A stretch of DNA of 64,000 nt from Glebionis coronaria. Lineage: Eukaryota > Streptophyta > Magnoliopsida > Asterales > Asteraceae. Each line of letters opens with the position of its first letter. The stretch's first letter is position 1. The notes under the pieces were generated by a model. It was not told the DNA's origin and searched no databases. It worked only from the letters and a program-made list of their open reading frames with translations. The position numbers were made by a program, and so were the translations under genes. The stretch spans positions 530,574,538 through 530,638,537 of the forward strand of contig CM046876.1 of NCBI GenBank assembly GCA_025667525.1. Reading direction: 5' to 3'. Of the stretch, positions 23,282 through 33,414 are shown piece by piece.

Positions 23282-23778
23282 ATTTTGTATATCTGAAAAT
23301 CCGTACAACAAAATTTGTCAGTTATGACTATGTACTATGATGCATCTACAACAAAAATTTTCAAATACGACTATGTACGATAACTTCGCATCTACGAACA
23401 TAAACTGATCTGGTAGTATTGCACATCTGTGCATATATGTATGTCGTATTTTTTACAGTTACATCGGTATACCTAATGTTGTCTAACTTATCAGCTAAAA
23501 GTGTAATACTAGTATCTAATAATGGCAATCCTTAGAGGGGGTCCTACCAATCAAAAATGCCGGATCAAACAGAAAGAATACTGGATCAAATAGTAGTATC
23601 TAAATTACGGTCCTTAGGCCAAAAATCACACCAACATAATGCAAAAGGTGATCAACATAGAGCCAGCAACTTCTTCATGGGAAATCAAAAGCGGAGAAGA
23701 TCTATCAGATTCCATATTGATAGATTCCATATTGATGTGCTGAAACCCGTGGTTGTTTGCGCCTCAACTACCTCTAGA
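23282..23778. repeat. Direct duplication, copy A
   Basis: About 490 bp matching 25398-25879 at high identity in the same orientation, from ATTTTGTATATCTGAAAATC to AACTACCTCTAGA. Copy A carries an extra tandem GATTCCATATTGAT unit near 23708-23736. The ends are not TG/CA, and no primer site follows, so these do not look like LTRs. Confidence 0.8.
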
Positions 23779-25397
23779 TCTTTTTTATGTTTGTCTTTAT
23801 GAGGTTGAGAATCTTGACTTTGGAGTACATGCATCTATCGCCTGCAGTTAATGAAAGTTCATAAATTTATCCAACATTTCAAAACCCAGTGGAAACCAAA
23901 AGGATAACACATGTCCCATAAAAACTACTTCAGACATATCCCGTTTTTCTAAAGGCTTTGAATATATTAACTTAGTGTAAGGTACATAGTTAGGGAATAC
24001 TAGTTTAAAAAATGTACCGATTCCCATCCGGCACCAAGTCAACTTATAAAAAAATATCCTGATAATTGTTGTAGTTGGAAACTGCATCCACCATCTAGCC
24101 GAGAAAGCAAACAAGACTTGATGCTCTTTCTGACTCGACCTATTAAAGAAACATTCAGAGGTTAAAAGTGACAATCTATTCAGGTGTATATTTGAATATG
24201 TGAATTTTGGATGACGCAATACCAACCGCAAGAGTTAGAATAACTGAACAGCTTGGGCAAGTAGCCAATAATTTAAATAAGTGAGCCCTCTACGTCAGTG
24301 TCATATAGCAGCAATTATTACTAACCACACTTAGGAAAAGAAAACCGGTAGTTAAGGAATATGTTTACTAGTAAGAAGTCAAACCTTGGAAACCTAGATA
24401 TGTGTCTACGACCATCAGATAGCCTGAAATATGGCATTTAGCTTAATACCTGAAAGCAATAAGGAACTACCTTACAGAGATAATTAAAATGAGTATAAAC
24501 TGATTTAAAATTATGAAAGCTTTGTTCAGAAGTTAATTTTGAAAAAAAAATATTTGGTAGAATGGATTCATCATACATAGATCAGAAGTAAAGTACACCT
24601 CATAAACATATAAGATCAATGATGCTATAACTGCAGCAAAAGGATAATCATTAAGGACACATTAGACTGTTCTAGTAAAGAATGAAAGACACCAAAAGCG
24701 CAACACAAGCTTGTTACATGAGTTGACAACAGTGACACGCAATGCTACCGTTTTTTGCTTGTGTTTCATGCAGGCTCGGATAATTGGATTCAGTTATCAA
24801 AGTCTTAGTGACTTACATCATCTAAATGATTATTGGGCAAGAAGACTTAAGTTTTCACAATAATGGGTACAAGTTTCATTCTAAACACATAAGTATCACT
24901 GAATATCATTAACTATCATCCTAAATCTAAAAAACACGAAAACACAATGTCAATCAAGAATTATAAAGCTCAAATACACAGCATCAAGATGAAGTTAAGT
25001 GCAATAGTGACGATAAGTAGCACCTATGAATACTAGTACACAAACCTAAGCTTCAAAAAACCAATTTCTATCTAATCTTATAGTTGCAACTAAGATGGAA
25101 TAATTAAAGCAAGTAAAAAAGATATAGATATTCCCCTAAGCTAAGCGTGTACCAATTTGAAAATCCTAAAAACCAATTTTGATTCTTCAAATTTTGATCT
25201 GGTCTAACTGATTTGGAAGAAGTAAAAAAACTAAAAGCAAATTATTTACAACCTTGAATAACATCAGTACAAATATATATTAAGGCCTATATTACGTAGA
25301 TAAAACAACTTACTCACTAATTTTAATCCTAATGAGCTGCAATGACATAGAACCAAGATCTTGATGTTCAAAAGTGAAATATAAATTAAGATTAACT

Positions 25398-25879
25398 ATT
25401 TTGTATATCTGAAAATCCGTACAAAAAAATTTGTCAGCTATGACTGTGTACTATGATGATAACTTAGCATCTATAACAAAATTTGTCAAATACGACTTTG
25501 TACGATAACTTCGCATCTACGAACATAAACTGATCTGGTAGTATTGCACATCTGTGTATATATGTATGTCATATTTTGTACAGTTTACATCGGTATACCT
25601 GATGATGTTTAACTTATCAGCTAAAAGTGTAATACTAGTATCTAATAATGGCAATCCTTAGAGGGGATCCTACCAATCAAAAATTCCGGATCAAATAGAA
25701 AGAATACTGGATCAAATAGTAGTATCTAAATTACGGTCCTTAGGCCAAAAATCACACCAACATAATGTAAAAGGTGATCAACATGGAGCCAGCAACTTCT
25801 TCATGGGAAATCAAAAGCGGAGAAGATCCATCAGATTCCACATTGATGCGTGGTTGTTTGCGCCTCAACTACCTCTAGA
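25398..25879. repeat. Direct duplication, copy B
   Basis: Partner of 23282-23778, 2.1 kb downstream, same orientation. On the minus strand both copies hold the short open stretch LEVVEAQTTT, a possible exon remnant. Confidence 0.8.
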
Positions 25880-26250
25880 GATGAACTTAAATAGACAAAA
25901 TAAAAAAAACTAAAGCAGCATTGCCAACTAAGGGCGTACAATGCAGCAACCATCTCAGGAAAAGAAAACATCAGTGAACATATAAGATAGGAGTCGAGTG
26001 ATAAGTGTATGGTAGAAGGGAATGACATGAGAGAATACATCATTTAAAGCTGAAGTATTTAAGAGTGGATATCTCTGCTACCGAAATACATAAGAACACT
26101 AATCATTTAATGTGACTAATACAGTATATACACCTACGATTTAGGTCTAAATAATCTAACGACAGATAATGCAGAAAGAAATAATCTAATGACAGATAAC
26201 GTAGAAAGAAATATCAGGTAGTCACTAAAGAGTTCACTTACTTATAACGT

Positions 26251-26461
26251 GAAAGTAGGCTGCAGGCTAATACCAAACGCATTACCAAGCGAACATCAAC
26301 CTTTAATAACATGTAAAGACACCAAACACCCTAATTTCCATAAGGAAGTAAACACTATAATCTATCCAAATAGGCCTTATAGAAAGTAGGCTGCATGCTA
26401 CTACCAAACGCATTACCAAGCGAACATCAACCTTTAATAACATGTCAAGACACCAAACAAC
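26251..26461. repeat. Local repeat pair (80-bp units)
   Basis: 26251-26330 and 26382-26461 share the sequence GAAAGTAGGCTGCA through ACACCAAACA with few changes. Nearby (26365-26700) the phrase CTATCCAAATAGGCC and variants recur, suggesting remains of an uncharacterised small repeat family. Confidence 0.65.
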
Positions 26462-27044
26462 CTACTTTCTACAGAAAACTATTACCAAGTGAACGTCACT
26501 GTAAGCAACATCGGTTACAGCGTATACATGAGGACTTTTCCAAAATCTTCACTCTATTAAATGGAACATAATAAGCTATCCAAATAGGCCTTAATAGCAT
26601 GTTTTGTACGCCAAATAAGGGCTATTCATACAACCCTTAATAGCAACTTTTGGACGTTAAATGGCTGCTGAAATTGGCTATCCAAACAACAATGTGAATA
26701 AAAAAACAAGCCAACATAAACAATTATACATACATATACAATCAAAATCAAGCTAACATAATGTTTATTAAGTCATTCCAAAGAAACTAACACTAGGGTA
26801 CTGTTACTGTTTGATGGCAACGATTCCATAAAAAGCTAACACTAAACAGGAAAGCATCTAAACCTAATGACAAAATTACACATAATCTAAACCTGTAAAG
26901 CAAAACATAATCTCATTCATATGAACAAATTACACATAACCTAAGATTTTTAATGATATGGGCCAAGAGGATTAACAAAAATGATAAGAATTCAATAATA
27001 ATGAGAAGCAAAAAATTAATTAAAGTTAAATTATATCATTAACA

Positions 27045-27350
27045 AGCTTACTCTTAATTGGGAATTCATAAATTGAAACAAGGCGATTGATCAGCGCTGG
27101 AAATATAAAAGAAGCCCCTTTAGATTGATCGAAAAAGTGTAGTGTGTGTAGTATGTGTTCTAGTGTGTAGTGTGTGTGTTTAGGTTTCAAAAACTTATTA
27201 GTTTTTTTTATTATATGTTCTTTTCCATAAAAGATTTAGGATATCTAATAGTACAAAATATATAAAAAAAATTTACTATTTCAATTTCCAAAGGGAAAAA
27301 GTTGGTTGATCAGATGATCCGTCGTCAGTTGATCAGTAGGTGGGAAGAAG
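27045..27350 (-). other. Inverted second copy of the 2571-2960 gene 5' end
   Basis: On the minus strand this reads in the same order as 2571-2960: GATCA-rich palindromes (27300-27345), A-rich tract, ACACACTACACACTA stretch, GATCAATCTAAAGGGGCTTC, then ATG AATTCCCAATTAAG with a GTAAG donor. It would be the 5' end of a minus-strand gene, but I found no downstream coding exons in 23-27 kb. The gene body is lost or unrecognised. Confidence 0.4.
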
Positions 27351-27400
27351 TATACGTCTAACTTTGGGAGAATAAATTAATAAAATAGGATGATCAGTTG

Positions 27401-27410
27401 GACACGTGTC
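27401..27410. promoter_or_regulatory. G-box palindrome
   Basis: GACACGTGTC is a perfect palindrome containing CACGTG, the core bound by plant bZIP and bHLH factors. It lies about 370 bp upstream of the TATA box of the b561/DOMON gene. Its use is inferred only from position. Confidence 0.45.
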
Positions 27411-27776
27411 ACAAATTTAAGTTGGTTGATCAGTTGATCAAAAGTATATATCTTTTTTGGAATTGAAAAAAAAAATCTGCTTTGGATAACCATGTGTACT
27501 TTTTGTCTTAAATTGTACTTAGCCTTTTTAATTTTATTGTAATGTTTTATTTTATTTGAATTATCATGCAATGTTTTTTTAATTAATATAATGGTTTTTT
27601 ATGAAATTTAATGTGTTTAAAAAATAAAAAAAATAATTTTATTTTAATTAGATCGCATTAGATCGTTTTATTTGGGCAAATAGGTTACATTAGGTCGCAA
27701 AGAAAGAAAGATGAAAATCAAAGTGTCAGGTAGCCTTTGAGTCTCTATGATAGGTATAGTATATATTAGAGCACTC

Positions 27777-27783
27777 TATATAT
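27777..27783 (+). promoter_or_regulatory. TATA box of the b561/DOMON gene
   Basis: TATATAT in CACTCTATATATCC, 53 bp upstream of the ATG at 27837. This leaves a 5' UTR of roughly 25 bases if transcription starts at the usual distance. No in-frame ATG lies between. Confidence 0.6.
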
Positions 27784-27836
27784 CCAACATTTAATCCCAC
27801 AAACTCTCGCACCAACCAAACCTTATAACCTCATCA

Positions 27837-30238
27837 ATGGCTTCCATCTTCTTCATCCTCACACTCTCCACCCTCCTAACAACTCTAACCCACTCACAAC
27901 TCACTTGCACAACACAAAAATTCACAAACAACAAACTATACAACCATTGTAACGACTTACCTAGCCTCAACTCATACCTCCACTGGTCCTTAAACCCTTC
28001 AAAAACTACCCTCTCAGTCGCATTCCTAGCAAAACCCTCCAGTGCTTCTGGATGGGTCTCATGGGCCATAAACCCTACTGGAGATGGTATGGCTGGTGCT
28101 CAGGCTTTACTTGCTTATAAAGCAAGTAATGGATCAATGGTTGTCAAGACTTATAATATAAGTTCTTATAGTTCCATTGTCGAAGGGAGACTAGCTTTTG
28201 ATGTTAAGGATCAAAGAGGTGAGTATTCTGATGGGATGATGAAGATTTTTGCCACAATTGTGTTGCCGAAAAATGGGATGACTAGTGTGAATCAAGTTTG
28301 GCAGGTAGGTATTTGTTGAAACACGTACAATTGTTTGGTGAAATATATAATTGTTAATTTTCTAGACGGACAGTTTAAGAATACCGTAATTATTATGCAG
28401 GTGGGCCCGTCTGTATCAGCAGATGGGTTCCCGGCGAAACATGCTTTTCAGCCGGCGAATTTGGGTTCGAAAGGGAAGTTGGATTTGTTGAGTGGGCAGA
28501 GTAGTGGTGGTGGTGGTGGAAGTAGTGGTAATTCCAGAAATAAAAAGAGAAATGTGAGTATTAAGTTTTTTTAGTTTGTGAATTTGATATTAGTTGGTTA
28601 GTTCTTATTTCTTTAGTATTTGGCAAAGTTTGAACTTCTGAATATAACATTGATTTCATATGTCAGAATGATCATGTTGAACAAATGGAGCACTTTTGTT
28701 TTGTTTTTTAGTTCATGTGTCTCCTAGGTTGTTCTTGTGTCACTCTTTTGTAAATTGGATGTCCTTATCTTCATTTGTAGTGATTTTTGAACCTTTTTAC
28801 GCTAGATTGTTTTCTAATATTAGTAATTTTATTTTGATGTTAGTGTCAAAGAGGTTTTTTCATAACTCATTCTAGTTTCAAACAAATAATTACTAGTGTC
28901 TAGCAAAGATCATGTTTAGTAACAAGTTTTCATAAGCATTTCTTAACTTTCATGAAAATTTACAAAAGTTGTTGATTCAGCTACAGGAGTTCTTAACTAC
29001 CCGGATATTGAGTTTCTATTTGTATTTATTTTTCAGATTCATGGGATACTGAATGCAGTTAGCTGGGGAATACTGTTTCCAGTTGGAATAATCATCGCTA
29101 GATACCTTAGAACATTCCCGTCTGCTGATCCAGCATGGTTCTACCTTCATGCTTTCTGCCAAATTTCGGCTTATACAATTGGGGTTGCTGGTTGGGGAAC
29201 AGGACTCAAACTTGGATCCGAGTCAAAGGGTATTACCTTCAGTACTCACCGCAACATTGGGATTACTCTCTTTTGTCTTGCAACAGTCCAGGTAAATTGA
29301 CTTTCAAAGTCAAACTTTTTGGTTTTGCATGAATTTTAGCTCAGTTCTAACACTTACTTAATGTAGTTATCTTGTTGTTCTCAAATGATATAAACATTAT
29401 ATGAAGCTTAGGTAATCCAATATCTTTAATATGCATAATAGTCGGATCATGTTGACTTTCGAAGTCAGTTTTCTTGATTTTTAAGGTCTAGATTTCTATC
29501 TAAATATTTGTAATCCTACCACCTAACAAGTTTTTACTTGAATAAGTGAATGATGCGGCACAGTAGTAGGTTGTCAAAAGTTAATATGAAATTTTGGCAA
29601 GTTTATATTGTCTGATATCCAAAGTCAAACTTTGGGACATTGTGCTTTTCTATCATTCATGAAATTAGAAATATCACAATTTTTGGATCAAAATTTGGAT
29701 TTGAAAGCACATAGTTCGAATACGGAATAAGAGAGAACCAACATCATACATGTTCGACATAAAAACAAGACACGTCGCGTGGGGCTACTCCTACATTAGT
29801 AAAGTTCGTTCATCATTTATTCAAGTGAAATTAAATTGTCAATCATATGTACTACAAATAGTGACATCTTACTAAATTTTGACAATGACTATATAAAAAA
29901 TTTGCCGTCAGATTAATTTTGTTTTTGGTCATGTTTTCCTTCAGGTTTTCGCGTTGTTCTTGAGGCCAAACAAAGACCACAAGTTCAGATTTTATTGGAA
30001 CATATACCACCATGGAATCGGGTACGCTATCCTTGTTCTTGGCATCCTCAATGTTTTCAAGGGTCTTGATATATTATCACCAGAAAGCAAATGGAGATCA
30101 GCCTATATAATTGTGATATCTATATTGGGTGCAATTGCTTTGTTGTTAGAGGTTATTACATGGATTGTGACAATAAAGAGGAAATCTAGTAAGTCCACTA
30201 AACCATATGACAACAAGCAACAACCATTGGCACCATAG
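27837..30238 (+). CDS. Cytochrome b561 and DOMON domain-containing protein
   Basis: An intact 389-residue membrane electron-transfer protein. The family passes electrons from ascorbate across the plasma membrane. Exons 27837-28304, 28401-28553, 29037-29291 and 29945-30238 are joined by GT-AG introns, all in phase 0. Residues 1-20 form a signal peptide ([20 protein letters not shown]). A DOMON domain covers about 47-180, with Met85 (GDGMAGAQ) and His170 (FPAKH) where AIR12-type heme ligands lie. A Gly/Ser and basic linker follows (190-207). The b561 domain occupies 208-375, with His209, His245, His278 and His314 spaced 36, 33 and 36 as in heme-b561 pairs, and several hydrophobic helices. The C-terminal tail is basic and cytosolic. 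Length is normal for the family. No lesion is seen. It is the best-supported working host gene in the window. The ATG is the first after the TATA box. Confidence 0.93.
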
Positions 30239-31756
30239 TTTGAGCTTCCTTTTTTGATGTATCATGTATGTTTTTAGTGGATGATGGTCTTGAGTATCTT
30301 CTTGTACAATAGGTCGTGATAGATATTATCCGAGTTAATTTATATGCGCTTGTATCCTTATTCTTATTATGATTGTATTATGCTATTTACGAAAGGGATT
30401 TGACTATCTGAGGATGGCTACCATGTCATCTACTTTTACGCACACGCTTTCTATTTATATCATTCACTTCCTTCTTTGGCACATCATCATAATAACATAA
30501 AGTCTAGTGCATGATGGGTACAAACAGAAATGGGTATGAGGTTTCAACTTGTATATGCCATTACTTTTGGTACACACGCTTTTCGTGCTGCATCATTCCA
30601 CCGTTCTTTAGCACAGGCGTCGTCATGAGTGATTATTTGCACAATTTTCAACCTAGACAACATCAGTGAGGGGCATGCTTGGTCCCAACTTTCTTTCGAT
30701 TAGCTTCTTCATTAGAGTGATGTTCTCTAACATCCTTGTAACATGTGGTGTAACATTTTGATTGATGTGGGGTATTTTGATGAGTGGTAAATCAAAAGAG
30801 TTGATTTGTAATTTAGAATCTTAAGCAAATTAGCGCGAAATGTATCATTGCATACCTTATGAAAGTGACTTTCACTTTAAACTTCTTTATAAGATCCAAT
30901 CTTATTGAGCCATGCCATAGTTTTAGTCCCACTATTAGTTGTTCACTTTGCTTTTGTTCCCACTTTAATTTATTCAAATAGCTCTTTTAAACGAGATTCG
31001 TGTTAGAATGTGATGCAAAACCAAGGGAATATATATAAGTTAAAAGTCAATCACTTTGGTGATTTGATTATGTTATGTATTTAGTCTTTCTTATAGCTTA
31101 TGTCGGAGTCTAGAGGGTCGAGTGTCGAGTCTAGTAATTATGGTACTATTAGAATCAGAAAACGTTTCTTTTTTCTTGTATGTATTCACAAACCGACTCT
31201 GACTTCCATTCTTGTTAGAGTCGTTTTGTGCTTTCCCCCGTCTCTATAAACAAAAGAGGTGAGGGAAAAGGAATTATTCACGTCATTCTTTCAATATTAT
31301 AATACCTTGTGTGTATTTCTGTGTCGAGTACTCGAGTATTGTTGTGTGTGTCATCTTCAAAGTCGATATTCTGCATTTAGTTTCCAAGTTGTAGGTGATT
31401 GAATCCCTACAGATTATGTATGTTCCTTGCACAAATCATTTGACCATGGCATTCAAACTTGTGCAAAATCAATATTCTGTTTAAGGAGGTGATTTCACTC
31501 TCATTTTTTATTTGTGCATTGTTGTTTCATCAGGTTGCACCCATGAGTGTAAATAAATAATCAAAATGTGTCGAGTCAATTCCTTTTTTTGTTTACCTCT
31601 ACTTTTCTCAAATATATGAATCACAAAGAGTAACAACATTAGTGTTATACTAGTCCGTGAAATAAGATGATCTTGTATTAATTCTCCTTCCAGAGCAAGA
31701 ATTTCGCGTTAAAGAAGGCGTAACTTTTCTTTAAGATTTGCCATATGCATTTTAAA
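30239..31756. other. 3' flank and intergenic
   Basis: AT-rich sequence after the b561/DOMON stop, presumably 3' UTR for the first few hundred bases. No coding region, tRNA or element ends were recognised. Two loosely similar stretches containing ACACGCTTT and TTTAGCACA/TTTGGCACA lie at about 30435-30500 and 30565-30620. Confidence 0.5.
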
Positions 31757-32153
31757 TAGAGGTGGCAAATCTTGCCCATTTGGATACATATGGGCACTTT
31801 TTGCCCATTTTTAAAAAAGGATGGGGCACTTTTTGCCCATTCTTTATAATGGATGGGCTAAACGGGCGCATATTAAGAAACTAAATGGGCTTAACGGGCG
31901 CACTTGTAAAATACAAATTAGTATAATCGACGAATATTTTTTATTAAATTATTATCCCCGGCTTTCAAACAAGTATTTTTATTTTTTAATTGTATGTTTT
32001 TATATGTTTTTTCCCTTTTTTAGCTTGCGCCCGTTTAGCCCGCCCATTTTGCCCGCCCGTTTCGCCCGTGCCCATTTAGCCCGCGCCCGTTTAGCCCGCC
32101 GCCCGTTTAGCCCGCCGCCCGTGCCCGCCCGCCCGCCCGTTTTGCCACCTCTA
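31757..32153. mobile_element. hAT-type MITE with GGGC/GCCC-rich ends
   Basis: A 397-bp element with terminal inverted repeats TAGAGGTGGCAAA (left) and TTTTGCCACCTCTA (right). It is flanked by a perfect 8-bp target duplication ATTTTAAA (31749-31756 and 32154-32161). Eight-base duplications and these ends are typical of hAT elements. Inside, the left part has GGGCACTTTTTGCCC-like units and the right part a dense array of GCCCGTTTAGCCC and GCCCGCCC units. It encodes no transposase; the 118-codon frame at 31821-32177 is repeat translation. Confidence 0.9.
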
Positions 32154-32161
32154 ATTTTAAA

Positions 32162-32785
32162 TCATCTGCAAAAATAACGTTTAGTACTGTCTTTTCTATA
32201 TGAATGCAAGAGGCTAACTAAAATATTTCATTCAAAACCTGAACATGAACCGATTATTTATAGTTACTGGGTTGTCGTACTGCGATGTTGGAGGGGGCTG
32301 AGCACGGAGCACGTCTACGACCCTGCTATAAACGAAACAAATATGAGTAAATGATTAAACCACGTTACATTCTTTTTGTTAATCGACATTTCAATTAGTA
32401 AACAAAAAAATGAACCTCAACAATTCCTTTCAAACTGTCATCTCTTCTTTGGAAGCAATAATACCCTTTCTGGTAGAAGTTCGTTGGCTTGTCTTGTAGA
32501 TAAGATGTCAACCTTTTTTTACAATTAAAGCATAACATGTTCATTCTACCAAAAATGGACCCCAAAGGGCAAATATTTAGATCTTTACTTATTTTTGCTT
32601 TGGAAATTAAAGCTTTTTCACTTTGTTTACAAGTAATGAAACAAGAGATTGATCTTTAAAATTTGAGTATGTCAATCATTCAAAAATAATATCGCGAATC
32701 AATTAAAAAGCATTTGACCTAATCATATGTGGTAATTGGCCATCGACTTTCATCTTTGAACTCTTCAATCTTTGTATTTGATATG
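32162..32785. other. Intergenic between MITE and Tat element
   Basis: AT-rich, nothing recognised. It ends with the ATATG target site of the Tat element. Confidence 0.5.
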
Positions 32786-33360
32786 TGTTCGCGTATGCTT
32801 CCAGCCAAGACGCCCGGAGACGAACGCTTCCCCACCTCAGGACCGGAACCCTCGATCATTTAATAAGGTCGCCTGTGTGATCAGTAGAGCATTAATGAGC
32901 ATAGCAAGGCCCAAGGAAAAAGCAAAAAGCATCCATCCTATTATCCAGGGAGCTTCCGTCCGTCCTATGGGTAAAAGGAAGCACCGCCGCCCTTGGGACA
33001 ATAAATCCCTCGATTGTGGGGATGTGGCTAAGTTCAGGTTTCGAGGCCTAGCCTATGATGTGACTATTCAGACAGGTATACACCTTGGGGTAGTATAAAT
33101 ACCCTTAAATTTAACACACAAGATATATTCAATACTTCCATTAATACATATTCGTATCTTCCGGTATTCATTGCTGAATACCATTCGTGTGTGATAGTTA
33201 CTTATTCTCACACCGGAGCTTGGTCTCGGGGTCAAACCTGGGGCGAGCTAACGTGTGTTGTCTTGTGCATCCTAGGTTCAAGGTCAAGAGACGAGCACAC
33301 CTTAATGATGTCGAGGCAAAATCATTGACCGCAGCCTAGCCGGAAGATTTTGTTTCAACA
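32786..33360 (+). repeat. Tat element 5' LTR
   Basis: 575 bp, TGTTCGCG...TTTCAACA, with a TATA box TATAAAT at 33094-33100 that would drive the genomic transcript. The frame at 32772-33098 is LTR sequence and not a gene. Confidence 0.95.
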
Positions 33361-33380
33361 TTTGGCGCCATCCGTGGGAC
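33361..33380 (+). other. Tat element primer-binding site
   Basis: TTTGGCGCCATCCGTGGGAC directly follows the LTR. It resembles the TGGCGCC-type sites of other Tat and Ogre elements and differs from the initiator-Met site used by the other elements here. Confidence 0.75.
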
Positions 33381-33414
33381 CCTAAACTCGGATCTCCACA
33401 CAACAAGCTAAGCA

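Larger units (their letters stand above)
22974..27044. other. Gene-poor intergenic region
   Basis: About 4 kb with no convincing gene. A minus-strand frame at 23848-24231 looks Trp/Phe-rich and random. The region holds a direct duplication (23282-23778 with 25398-25879) and a second repeat pair (26251-26330 with 26382-26461). Otherwise it is AT-rich with no recognised element ends. Confidence 0.5.

Noticed and set aside
23848..24231. Minus-strand ORF of 127 codons rich in Phe and Trp
   Set aside because: No recognised motif, no splice or promoter context, and composition typical of random AT-rich DNA.
23282..25879. The 480-bp duplication as LTRs of a small element
   Set aside because: No TG/CA ends, no primer site or polypurine tract, and no target duplication at the outer borders.
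27791..28069. Minus-strand ORF of 92 codons
   Set aside because: It is antisense to exon 1 of the b561/DOMON gene and has no features of its own.
31821..32177. 118-codon ORF with a Pro/Ala/Arg-rich tail
   Set aside because: It lies inside the MITE and translates its GCCC repeats.
32772..33098. ORF of 108 codons, repeated at 42111-42332
   Set aside because: It is LTR sequence of the Tat element upstream of and across its TATA box.
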